This document shows positions 1 to 5,669 of a stretch of DNA of 7,648 bases, piece by piece. The first letter of the stretch is position 1. Each line of letters starts with the position of its first letter. The translations under genes were made by a program, and so were the position numbers. The stretch covers positions 1-7,648 of the forward strand of contig CALFYA010000057.1 in assembly GCA_937952925.1 (NCBI GenBank), written 5' to 3'. The notes under the pieces are model-generated. The model was not told the origin of the DNA and made no database searches. It was given only the letters and a program-made list of their open reading frames with translations. This stretch comes from an uncultured Moraxellaceae bacterium (GTDB lineage: Bacteria > Pseudomonadota > Gammaproteobacteria > Pseudomonadales > Moraxellaceae).

Positions 1-598
1 TGCCGGTGGCTTTTTGGCCGTAGTGCAAAATTTGCGGGTCTTCATGGAAAATTTTGCCGATCCCATGACCACAATATTCACGTACTACGCTAAATCTTTC
101 GGACTCGACATATTTTTGGATGGCTGCGCCGATGTCACCGACATACGAGCCTGCTTTGACAGTCGCCATGCCTTTGTACATGGCTTCTTGTGCGACATGG
201 CACAAACGCTGTGCGAGCACTGAACCCTCGCCAATAATAAACATCTGGCTGGTATCACCATGAAAACCGTCTTTGATCACGGTGATGTCGATGTTGATGA
301 TATCGCCGTTTTTCAGCACTTTGCTGTCTGAGGGAATGCCATGACACACCACATGATTGACCGAGGTGCAAATCGACTTGGGAAAGCCACGATAGTTCAG
401 TGGGGCAGGGATCGCGTGTTGCACATTGACGATATAGTCATGGCAAATACGATTGAGATCTTCAGTGGTGACCCCCGCTTTGACATACGGGGCAATCATG
501 GTCAGGACTTCGGCAGCCAACCGTCCTGCCACGCGCATCTTGTCGATGTCGTCACTAGATTTGATCAAGGAGCGAGGAGGAGTGATCAGACTGTTCAT
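1..598 (-). CDS. map: Type I methionine aminopeptidase, N-terminal ~199 residues (3' end outside the window)
   Basis: Removes the initiator methionine from nascent proteins in the cytoplasm, using a two-metal centre. Translating the minus strand from the ATG at 598-596 gives an unbroken frame of about 199 codons to the left edge, so the C-terminal quarter is missing. It begins MNSLITPPRSLIKSSDDIDK and continues with the MetAP core. Visible motifs are VNHVVCHGIP (substrate-site His), INIDITVIKDGFHGDTS (two metal-ligand Asp residues) and EYCGHGIGKIFHEDP (metal-ligand His plus the FHE His). The two glutamate ligands expected later lie beyond the edge. The N-terminus matches recalled Acinetobacter MetAP. 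No good Shine-Dalgarno sequence precedes the ATG. The gene is divergent from rpsB, a common gammaproteobacterial arrangement. Identity is near certain; only the exact start is slightly open. Confidence 0.96.
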   Translation of the reverse strand, partial: MNSLITPPRSLIKSSDDIDKMRVAGRLAAEVLTMIAPYVKAGVTTEDLNRICHDYIVNVQHAIPAPLNYRGFPKSICTSVNHVVCHGIPSDSKVLKNGDIINIDITVIKDGFHGDTSQMFIIGEGSVLAQRLCHVAQEAMYKGMATVKAGSYVGDIGAAIQKYVESERFSVVREYCGHGIGKIFHEDPQILHYGQKATG

Positions 599-615
599 GG
601 GAAGGCCATCAAGTT

Positions 616-645
616 TTGGCAAAATACAAGTAAGTATGGTATAAA
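616..645 (+). promoter_or_regulatory. Sigma70-type promoter for rpsB-tsf (extended -10)
   Basis: A -35 box TTGGCA at 616-621 and a -10 box TATAAA at 640-645 are separated by 18 nt. A TG one base upstream of the -10 (637-638) makes an extended -10. A start near 652 is predicted, followed by a GC-rich discriminator (GCGCCC), as is usual for stringently controlled ribosomal promoters. This would give a leader of about 180 nt before rpsB. It is read directly from the sequence; the start site is inferred. Confidence 0.65.
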
Positions 646-651
646 GTGCGC

Positions 652-832
652 CCTGTTTTCGCAATTGCTTTTGGTGAACAAAATTTGTCACCCGATTGCG
701 CAAAATCGGAAAATCCGCACATATGCCGTCACATCGACTGGGTGCTGTTGTTTTTGCAAGTCTTTTGCAAATTCAAGAGTGGTTGCTGCTGGGCGTATGG
801 AGGCTTAACCCAATCTGTATTAGGTGATTTTC
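652..832 (+). promoter_or_regulatory. Structured 5' leader of rpsB, candidate S2 autoregulatory RNA
   Basis: This stretch has no credible gene on the plus strand and sits between the rpsB promoter and its ribosome site. It contains a perfect 7-bp hairpin (TTTGCAA 753-759, TTGCAAA 765-771, 5-nt loop). It also has a G/C-rich segment, GGGCGTATGGAGG, followed by CTTAACCC (791-811), whose ends can pair. The ACCCA at 808-812 could alternatively pair with TGGGT at 739-743, giving a competing or pseudoknot fold. In E. coli, ribosomal protein S2 represses rpsB-tsf through the rpsB leader. Position and structure suggest the same here, but I cannot align it to the known RNA family. Confidence 0.5.
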
Positions 833-1597
833 ATGTCAAGCTATCAAGTGAGCATGCGCGACCTGCTGCAAGCCGGCGCACACTTCGGCCACCAGACCCG
901 TTTCTGGAACCCAAAAATGAAGCCATTCATTTTTGGCGCACGCAACAAAATTCACATCATCAACCTTGAACACACCGTTCCTGCGTTCAATGATGCCCTG
1001 AACTATGTCAACAACTTGGCCAGCAAAAAGAACAAGATTCTGTTTGTCGGTACCAAGCGCGCTGCCAGCAACATCATCCGCGAACAAGCACAACGTGCTG
1101 GTCAACCTTACGTTGATCACCGCTGGTTGGGTGGCATGCTGACCAACTGGAAAACCTTGCGTCAGTCGATCAACCGTTTGAAAGAATTGGAAACCCAATC
1201 ACAAGACGGTACGTTTGCCAAGCTGACCAAGCGTGAAGCACTAGAGCGCACCCGTGAAATGGAAAAGCTGGAGCGTTCGCTCGGCGGGATCAAAAACATG
1301 GGTGGCTTGCCTGATGCATTGTTCGTGATCGACGTTGACCACGAAGCAATCGCCATCAAAGAAGCCAAAAACTTGGGTATTCCGGTGATTGGTATCGTCG
1401 ATACCAACTCCAACCCAGACGGCGTTGATTACATCATCCCTGGTAACGACGATGCGATCCGCGCCGTGACCTTGTACGCCAGTGCAATGGCTGATGCGAT
1501 CATCGCCGGTAAAGAGTACGCTCAAACGCAAAACAGCGCTCAAGCCAAAGGCGAAGAAGCTGCTGCTGCGAGCGACGAGACTCAAGCCGACGCTTAA
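833..1597 (+). CDS. rpsB: 30S ribosomal protein S2
   Basis: Structural protein of the small ribosomal subunit, 254 residues, within the usual size for S2. The N-terminus MSSYQVSMRDLLQAGAHFGH, then TRFWNPKMKPFIFGARNKIH and the segment VDHRWLGGMLTNWKTLRQSI, are characteristic. PDALFVIDVDHEAIAIKEA and IPVIGIVDTNSNPDGVDYII form the C-terminal S2 signature. The tail is rich in Ala and Glu, as in relatives. I chose the ATG at 833 because AGGTGA (822-827) sits 5 nt upstream; the in-frame GTG at 824 lies inside that ribosome site and would add MIF, which S2 lacks. It is the first gene of rpsB-tsf and is probably controlled by its structured leader. Confidence 0.98.
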   Translation: MSSYQVSMRDLLQAGAHFGHQTRFWNPKMKPFIFGARNKIHIINLEHTVPAFNDALNYVNNLASKKNKILFVGTKRAASNIIREQAQRAGQPYVDHRWLGGMLTNWKTLRQSINRLKELETQSQDGTFAKLTKREALERTREMEKLERSLGGIKNMGGLPDALFVIDVDHEAIAIKEAKNLGIPVIGIVDTNSNPDGVDYIIPGNDDAIRAVTLYASAMADAIIAGKEYAQTQNSAQAKGEEAAAASDETQADA

Positions 1598-1622
1598 TGC
1601 CGATTGTGCAGTAGGTGGTCAT

Positions 1623-1639
1623 TGCTGCGTCATGCAGCA
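1623..1639 (+). other. Small hairpin in the rpsB-tsf spacer
   Basis: TGCTGC (1623-1628) and GCAGCA (1634-1639) form a perfect 6-bp stem with a GTCAT loop. It has no T-tract, so it is not a terminator by itself. It lies 26 nt after the rpsB stop and 25 nt before the stronger hairpin, and could protect the rpsB 3' end or take part in folding with the attenuator. Its function is unknown. Confidence 0.4.
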
Positions 1640-1664
1640 GCGCTAACCTCCTGCAAGCATCTGC

Positions 1665-1706
1665 AAACGGCTCGTCTCGCCATCGGTGTACGAGCCGTTT
1701 TTGTTT
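1665..1706 (+). terminator. Rho-independent terminator / attenuator between rpsB and tsf
   Basis: A perfect 11-bp stem (AAACGGCTCGT at 1665-1675 with ACGAGCCGTTT at 1690-1700) encloses a 14-nt loop and is followed by a T-rich run, TTTTTGTTT, to 1706. This is a full intrinsic terminator signature inside what is normally one operon. Partial read-through would lower tsf relative to rpsB; otherwise tsf would need its own promoter in the roughly 30 nt that follow, where none is clear. Attenuation between rpsB and tsf has precedent in E. coli. Confidence 0.75.
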
Positions 1707-1737
1707 ATCATTTTTAAAAAACATTGAGGATATTGAC

Positions 1738-2613
1738 ATGGCAGCCATTACTGCAAGCATGGTCAAAGAACTGCGTGACCGCACTGGTTTGGCAATGATG
1801 GAGTGTAAAAAAGCACTCGAAGAAGCTGGTGGTGACGTTGAGCTGGCGATTGACAACCTGCGCAAATCAGGTCAAGCCAAAGCCGCCAAAAAAGCGGGCA
1901 ACATTGCAGCCGACGGTGCGATCATCATTGCCCAAGACGGCAACAAAGTATTGATGCTTGAAGTCAACAGCCAAACCGACTTCGTGGCCAAAGATAGCAA
2001 CTTTGCTGAATTTGCCAACAACGTGGCACAAGTGGCCTTGGCCAACAACGCGACCGACGTGGCGGTGATTTCTGCACTGCCATACGCCGACGGCCAAACC
2101 GTTGAAGAAGCGCGTATTGCATTGGTACAAAAAATCGGTGAAAACATCCAAGTTCGCCGTGCGGTGATTGTTGAAGGTGAAAACCTCGCCACCTACAAGC
2201 ACGGTCTGAAAATTGGTGTGGTGGTTTCTTACACCGGTGGCAATGAAGAAACTGGCAAAGGCATGGCCATGCACGTGGCGGCATTCAACCCCATCGCCAT
2301 CAATGCTGAAGGTGTTGCTGCTGATGTGTTGGCCAAAGAGAAAGAAATCGCTGAAGCCAAAGCATTGGAATCGGGCAAGCCAGCCAACATCGTTGAAAAA
2401 ATGGTGACTGGTTCGATTCAGAAGTTCCTGAACGAAGTCACCCTGACCAACCAAATGTACGTGATCGACAACGAAAAGAAAGTCGAAGACGTACTGAAGG
2501 CTGCGGGCATGACCGTCACCCAATTCCTGCGTTTGGAAGTGGGCGAAGGCATCGAGAAGAAAGAAGTCAACTTCGCTGACGAAGTGGCTGCTGCGGTTGA
2601 AGCGGCAAAATAA
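1738..2613 (+). CDS. tsf: Elongation factor Ts
   Basis: Guanine-nucleotide exchange factor that regenerates EF-Tu-GTP from EF-Tu-GDP in the cytoplasm. It is 291 residues, the usual size for a proteobacterial EF-Ts. The N-terminal UBA-like region carries the EF-Ts signature LRDRTGLAMMECKKAL (about residues 11-26). The core has NSQTDFVAKDSNF, including the TDFV element that reaches into EF-Tu's nucleotide site. GENIQVRRA and HVAAFNP follow, and the C-terminal module is typical (GKPANIVEKMVTGSIQKFLN). The ATG at 1738 is supported by GAGGA at 1726-1730, 7 nt upstream. An earlier in-frame GTG at 1615 is rejected because it would place the attenuator hairpin inside the gene. The sequence closely resembles recalled Acinetobacter EF-Ts. 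Confidence 0.98.
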   Translation: MAAITASMVKELRDRTGLAMMECKKALEEAGGDVELAIDNLRKSGQAKAAKKAGNIAADGAIIIAQDGNKVLMLEVNSQTDFVAKDSNFAEFANNVAQVALANNATDVAVISALPYADGQTVEEARIALVQKIGENIQVRRAVIVEGENLATYKHGLKIGVVVSYTGGNEETGKGMAMHVAAFNPIAINAEGVAADVLAKEKEIAEAKALESGKPANIVEKMVTGSIQKFLNEVTLTNQMYVIDNEKKVEDVLKAAGMTVTQFLRLEVGEGIEKKEVNFADEVAAAVEAAK

Positions 2614-2627
2614 TCCTTCTAGGATGC

Positions 2628-2653
2628 AAAAACCCGCCTTGTGCGGGTTTTTT
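2628..2653 (+). terminator. Rho-independent terminator after tsf
   Basis: AAAAACCCGC (2628-2637) pairs with GCGGGTTTTT (2643-2652) around a 5-nt loop, and the 3' arm ends in a six-T run. It begins 15 nt after the tsf stop and closes the rpsB-tsf unit. The A-tract on the 5' side means it could also work on the minus strand, though no minus-strand gene lies nearby to need it. Confidence 0.9.
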
Positions 2654-2705
2654 CTGTGATACAACAAGGCAAATATTCATCAGTTCATGTTGATAGGATT
2701 CAGAT

Positions 2706-3167
2706 ATGAAAGGACTCAAACGTGTTGCCGTCGCAGGCTTGTTGATCATGGGGATGATGAGTCCCACCTTATATGCAGCCGAACAACGCCAATTTACCGA
2801 TCAAGACGTGATCAAGATCTTGCGTGCAGAAGGCTATTCATCTATTGAGTTGTTGGAAAAAGGCGCGATCCGCATCAAAGTCGATGGCCTGACTTATGTG
2901 TTGTTTAATCGAGAAGATGGCGATTTACAAGCATTTTTTGGCGTCAATCAAACCAAAATCAGCTATGAGACGATCAATGCATGGAATCGCGATACCCGTC
3001 TATCGCGTGCGTATTTGGATCGTGATCAAGATCCTATTTTGGAAGCAGATCTGCTATCCAATGGAGGGATTAGCAGCAAAAATATCACCGAGTTTTTCCG
3101 TATTTTTATTTTATCAAGTAAAAAATATGTGGAGCACTTACAAGGTGACGAAAAAACGGCTCAATAA
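2706..3167 (+). CDS. Exported YbjN-domain protein of unknown function
   Basis: 153 residues. Residues 1-24 look like a Sec signal peptide: a basic start (MKGLKR), a hydrophobic core (VAVAGLLIMGMM) and a likely cleavage site after LYA-A. The mature part, beginning with an FTDQDVIKILRAEGYSSIEL helix, resembles the YbjN family: a phenotype-sensing-like alpha/beta fold with IRIKVDGLTYVLFNREDGDL strands and a late NITEFFRIF helix. E. coli YbjN is cytoplasmic and linked to motility and stress; exported versions are common and uncharacterised. AGGA at 2695-2698 lies 7 nt before the ATG. The gene stands alone between the tsf terminator and the convergent tus operon. No catalytic residues were recognised. 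Family assignment is from memory of the domain pattern. Confidence 0.75.
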   Translation: MKGLKRVAVAGLLIMGMMSPTLYAAEQRQFTDQDVIKILRAEGYSSIELLEKGAIRIKVDGLTYVLFNREDGDLQAFFGVNQTKISYETINAWNRDTRLSRAYLDRDQDPILEADLLSNGGISSKNITEFFRIFILSSKKYVEHLQGDEKTAQ

Positions 3168-3179
3168 CGCCATCCCACA

Positions 3180-3203
3180 CGGCCAACTATAAACAGTTGG
3201 CCG
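3180..3203. terminator. Perfect inverted repeat between convergent ybjN-like gene and tusE (possible bidirectional terminator)
   Basis: CGGCCAACT (3180-3188) and AGTTGGCCG (3195-3203) form a perfect 9-bp stem with a 6-nt loop. It starts 13 nt after the ybjN-like stop and covers the last tusE codons and stop. Its place between convergent genes suits a two-way terminator, but neither strand has a T-run after the stem, so it may instead stabilise 3' ends or need Rho. Confidence 0.45.
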
Positions 3204-3501
3204 GCTTAGGTAAGCCTGCCAAGCGTGCAAGGGTACGAGCGACTAATCCTGTCTCAAACAAGGCCATCAGGTGTGCATTGTTGATGGTCGGATCGACCTG
3301 CTGAGAGAGAAATTTGATCAGCGGACGGGTCGCCGGTGCATGTTGAAAGCGCTGATAAAAATCACGCATGGCGAGCAAAATCGCCAAATGCTCTTCGGTG
3401 AGAGTTAAGCCTTGCAATTGTGCCATCGATATCGCCACCTCGGGTGACCACATCAGATGATCACACAAATGACCATCTTGATCTAACGCAGGTAAATTCA
3501 T
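3187..3501 (-). CDS. tusE: TusE, DsrC-family sulfur carrier
   Basis: Last carrier in the Tus relay: it takes persulfide sulfur from TusBCD and hands it to MnmA for 2-thiolation of U34 in Lys, Glu and Gln tRNAs. It has 104 residues, close to the family size. It shows the DsrC/TusE pattern FYQRFQHAPATRPLIKFL and the conserved tail LAGLPKPANCL, with the reactive cysteine second from the end (Cys103). The second cysteine of true dissimilatory DsrC, eleven residues earlier, is Ala92 here, which marks it as TusE rather than sulfite-reductase DsrC. The ATG lies one nucleotide after the tusB stop (TAACATG), so it is probably translationally coupled. No strong ribosome site was seen. Confidence 0.93.
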   Translation of the reverse strand: MNLPALDQDGHLCDHLMWSPEVAISMAQLQGLTLTEEHLAILLAMRDFYQRFQHAPATRPLIKFLSQQVDPTINNAHLMALFETGLVARTLARLAGLPKPANCL

Positions 3502-3502
3502 G

Positions 3503-3817
3503 TTAGCGCCACATCAAACAACGTGGATAAGCCAAGACATAGTTTGACCACTCATTGGGGCTGACCAACACCAAATAGTCTGGTAGTGGGGTGGGCAGGG
3601 GCAGTTCTTGAGCATCACTTTGTAGCATGCCGACTTTGCCAAAATCATGCAAAGATGAGTCAGCCCACCCTTGTGCGCCATCAGCAATCAACAACAGCTG
3701 GTCGTCGGGTTTCCAGACGGCTTTAAGCTCTTGCAGCGTGCGATGCCATTGACTCGGAAAGGCCGCAAGCAAGTGCAAAGTGCCTTGAGAAAACAGGGGA
3801 GGCGTCAACGTTACCAT
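3503..3817 (-). CDS. tusB: TusB, DsrH-family sulfur-relay subunit
   Basis: Small subunit of the cytoplasmic TusBCD complex, which passes sulfur from TusA to TusE. It has 104 residues. The fold-defining pattern is visible: GTLHLLAAFPS near residues 12-22, then DDQLLLIADGAQGW near 38-51, and an aromatic C-terminus as in E. coli TusB (TLHRSP ... LLLLQDGV). About ten N-terminal residues extend beyond the usual start, but the only good start is the ATG at 3817-3815, which overlaps the tusC stop by 7 nt (ATGGTAA). TusB is the most divergent member of the trio, so identification leans on its place between tusC and tusE. Confidence 0.85.
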   Translation of the reverse strand: MVTLTPPLFSQGTLHLLAAFPSQWHRTLQELKAVWKPDDQLLLIADGAQGWADSSLHDFGKVGMLQSDAQELPLPTPLPDYLVLVSPNEWSNYVLAYPRCLMWR

Positions 3818-4152
3818 CGAATCACTGCCTTAAAATCTTGTAAGTTAATGTTTTCCATGCACTTGCTCTGTGCTTCCACAATTGTATCGACTGGAACAGG
3901 GGCGTCTAAAACCCACACGGGGGGCAGATCATAAAACTCAAAACTGTCGATGAATGAACGTACAGATTTGAAGTGATTGATCTTACTGTGCTCACGCGGT
4001 GGACTCAATAACGCAATTGCATCATGTCCAAAGGCCACTTGTACGGTTATACCATAAGTTGCCCAAACCAACAGCGCGGCAACTGCTTCATTGAGCATTT
4101 GTCCAGCGAGTGCGCCTTGGGTCAAGATGACCAGAACTCGTGAGTCACTCAT
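3811..4152 (-). CDS. tusC: TusC, DsrF-family sulfur-relay subunit
   Basis: Second subunit of TusBCD. It has 113 residues and the DsrE/F-like layout: RVLVILTQGALAGQMLNEAV (strand then helix), a middle strand VQVAFGHDAIALLSP, a SFEFYDLPPVWVLDA segment matching the YDI..CWV region of E. coli TusC, and the C-terminal DFKAVIRW matching YDVILRF. The start ATG overlaps the tusD stop in an ATGA arrangement (4152-4149), and its own stop overlaps the tusB start. These overlaps point to a single transcript with coupled translation and balanced subunit amounts. Confidence 0.9.
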   Translation of the reverse strand: MSDSRVLVILTQGALAGQMLNEAVAALLVWATYGITVQVAFGHDAIALLSPPREHSKINHFKSVRSFIDSFEFYDLPPVWVLDAPVPVDTIVEAQSKCMENINLQDFKAVIRW

Positions 4153-4517
4153 AATTGCACCACCCGATCTGCGTCCATCAGCAGCTCAGCAAGCTCACCC
4201 AAACCAGCCATGCGAAACCCTTCGGCTAAATTATGACCAGACAGTTCATGTCTTGACGCATTTTCTGCATCACAAATCCCACGACTCAAGGCGGCACTGA
4301 CACAAACAGGTTTATCCAAATCAAGGGCTTGCCAAGATTTTTGTAGGTTTGGTTCATCACTTGGCTGCCAACGCAAAGCATTGACGACATGAACCGCATC
4401 CTGATAGAAAAATACATTGACGCGATGGCCTTGTTCGAGCAAGCACTGCGCCAATGTCACCGCGTGCCATGCCAGCCGTGAGGTTGGGGGCGCCGTGAGG
4501 AGTAATAAAACAGTCAT
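4149..4517 (-). CDS. tusD: TusD, DsrE-family sulfurtransferase subunit
   Basis: Catalytic subunit of TusBCD: its cysteine accepts sulfur from TusA. It has 122 residues from the ATG at 4517. The DsrE pattern includes LLLLTAPPTS at the N-terminus, GHRVNVFFYQDAVHVVN (compare E. coli GHELSSVFFYREGVYNAN), the cysteine segment VCVSAALSRGI and the tail GLGELAELLMDADRVVQL (compare GLGALAEASLTCDRVVQF). The likely persulfide cysteine is residue 72. Two adjacent ATGs (4520 and 4517) could start the gene; the second gives the best register with E. coli TusD. A longer frame from a TTG at 4544 adds eight residues absent from relatives. No clear ribosome site was seen. First gene of tusDCBE. Confidence 0.92.
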   Translation of the reverse strand: MTVLLLLTAPPTSRLAWHAVTLAQCLLEQGHRVNVFFYQDAVHVVNALRWQPSDEPNLQKSWQALDLDKPVCVSAALSRGICDAENASRHELSGHNLAEGFRMAGLGELAELLMDADRVVQL

Positions 4518-4559
4518 CATGGAAAGATAGGCGACAAAGCGCAATCCGATGGAACGAAA

Positions 4560-4588
4560 TTGCGCGTATCATATCCTAGTGATATAGC
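4560..4588 (+). promoter_or_regulatory. Possible sigma70 promoter for galE
   Basis: TTGCGC (4560-4565) and TATAGC (4583-4588) are separated by the optimal 17 nt, with a start expected near 4595. Each box deviates from consensus, so activity is uncertain. An ATATC/GATAT dyad (4571-4575 and 4581-4585) sits between and on the boxes and could be chance. Confidence 0.4.
4568..4573 (-). promoter_or_regulatory. Possible -10 box for tusDCBE
   Basis: Read on the minus strand, TATGAT at 4573-4568 would direct a start near 4561, about 40 nt before tusD. The matching -35 is poor (TATTCA or GTATTC at the right distance), so it would be weak or activator-dependent. It lies inside the spacer of the predicted galE promoter on the other strand. 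Confidence 0.3.
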
Positions 4589-4610
4589 GTGAATACACTC
4601 GACGAGGTTA

Positions 4611-5615
4611 ATGATGATTTTACTGACCGGTGGTCTGGGTTATATCGGGTCACATCTGGCAGCGCATTTGATGCGTCTGGGTCATGATGTCATTCTGGTC
4701 GACAATTTGTCGAATGCACGCATGGAAATGCTGCAACGACTAGAATACATCGCAGGTCGCTATGTGACCTTTTTTCGGTTGGACATCCGCAATACGCCCG
4801 CATTGCAGAAAATTTTTGAGCAATACGCCATTAGTGTGGTGATTCATTGCGCAGGAATGAAGTCCAATACCGATTCAGCCATGCAACCATTGGATTATTA
4901 TAATTCCAATGTGGGTGGCACGATGAGTTTGCTGCGCGTGATGCAGCGCACAGGGGTACGTAACTTGGTGTATGGATCATCTGCGGTGGTCTATGGCAAT
5001 CCGGTCACGTTACCCATAGCGGAAGATGCACCGCTCAACCCCCTGACTCCCTATGGCAAAAGTTTGCAATTGTGTGAGGAAATGATGCACGACTTGGTGC
5101 GTGCAGAAGGCGATTGGCGGGTGGTGGTGCTGCGATATTTTAATGTCGCGGGTGCCCACCCTGATGGTGTACTTGGTGAAGCACCGAGTGGCATCGTGAC
5201 CAATCTGTTGCCATATTTGGCACAGGTAGCGCGTGGTGAGCGTAGTCAACTCGAAGTCTTCGGTGATGACTACGATACGCCTGATGGCAGCGGGGTGCGG
5301 GATTTTATCCATGTGACCGATTTGGTCGATGGGCATATGAAAGCCCTTGATTGGCTGTTTCGCCAACAACAAGCCACCTTTGAGGTGTTTAACCTTGGCC
5401 GTGGTCAAGGGACTTCGGTGCTTGAGATGATGAATCTGTTCAATCAAACCATTGGAAAAATTGTCCCCTTTGAAACGCTTGAGCGACGTGCAGGTGACGT
5501 GGCCGAGCTGCGTGCGGATACCACTAAGGCCAAAAACGTCCTTGGTTTTGAAGCCACTCAAGATGTGGACACCATGGTGAAAGACTTGTGGAAATTTTAT
5601 CAGCAGCTCGGCTGA
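4611..5615 (+). CDS. galE: GalE-type UDP-glucose 4-epimerase with altered YxxxK motif
   Basis: An extended short-chain dehydrogenase/reductase expected to interconvert UDP-glucose and UDP-galactose with bound NAD, feeding surface polysaccharide synthesis. It has 334 residues, versus 338 in E. coli. The NAD-binding GGLGYIG lies at residues 7-13, and HCAGMKS at 79-85 matches HFAGLKA. SSAVVYG at 123-129 holds the catalytic Ser. RYFNVAGAHPDG, VRDFIHVTDLVDGH and RRAGDVAELRADTTKA are all GalE landmarks. The oddity is PYGKSLQLCEE: Tyr148 is present, but the +4 position, normally Lys (E. coli Lys153), is Leu152 (codon TTG, 5064-5066). The alignment there needs no gap. Activity is therefore doubtful. 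GAGG at 4604-4607 suits the second of two ATGs (4614) better than the first. Confidence 0.88.
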   Translation: MMILLTGGLGYIGSHLAAHLMRLGHDVILVDNLSNARMEMLQRLEYIAGRYVTFFRLDIRNTPALQKIFEQYAISVVIHCAGMKSNTDSAMQPLDYYNSNVGGTMSLLRVMQRTGVRNLVYGSSAVVYGNPVTLPIAEDAPLNPLTPYGKSLQLCEEMMHDLVRAEGDWRVVVLRYFNVAGAHPDGVLGEAPSGIVTNLLPYLAQVARGERSQLEVFGDDYDTPDGSGVRDFIHVTDLVDGHMKALDWLFRQQQATFEVFNLGRGQGTSVLEMMNLFNQTIGKIVPFETLERRAGDVAELRADTTKAKNVLGFEATQDVDTMVKDLWKFYQQLG

Positions 5616-5633
5616 CGGTAGAATGATCCACTC

Positions 5634-5665
5634 CACAGCCTGCATCATGCAGGCTGTGTTGTTTT
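5634..5665 (+). terminator. Intrinsic terminator after galE, just before the benE start
   Basis: CACAGCCTGCA (5634-5644) and TGCAGGCTGTG (5648-5658) form a perfect 11-bp stem with a 3-nt loop, followed by TTGTTTT to 5665. It begins 18 nt after the galE stop and ends 4 nt before the benE ATG. It therefore either insulates benE from galE transcription or leaves benE dependent on read-through, because no room for a separate promoter remains after it. Confidence 0.7.
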
Positions 5666-5669
5666 GGGG

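Noticed and set aside
341..808. 155-codon plus-strand frame over map and its upstream region
   Set aside because: It is antisense to a clearly conserved methionine aminopeptidase and shows no protein-like family pattern.
1615..1737. N-terminal extension of EF-Ts from GTG 1615
   Set aside because: It would translate through the rpsB-tsf attenuator hairpin; the ATG at 1738 has a good ribosome site and matches the family N-terminus.
1867..2667. 266-codon minus-strand frame
   Set aside because: Mirror frame of tsf; His/Phe-rich composition is the usual antisense artefact of Glu/Lys/Ala-rich coding sequence.
3187..3501. Dissimilatory DsrC (sulfite reductase partner)
   Set aside because: Only the penultimate cysteine is present; the second DsrC cysteine position is alanine, and the partners read as TusBCD.
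4091..4300. Small plus-strand frame of 69 codons over tusD/tusC
   Set aside because: Shadow of the tus genes, which match their families and have coupled starts and stops.
1623..5658. TCATGCAG shared by the spacer hairpin at 1623-1639 and the terminator at 5634-5658, as a dispersed repeat
   Set aside because: Only eight bases are shared and both are parts of otherwise different palindromes; chance is sufficient.
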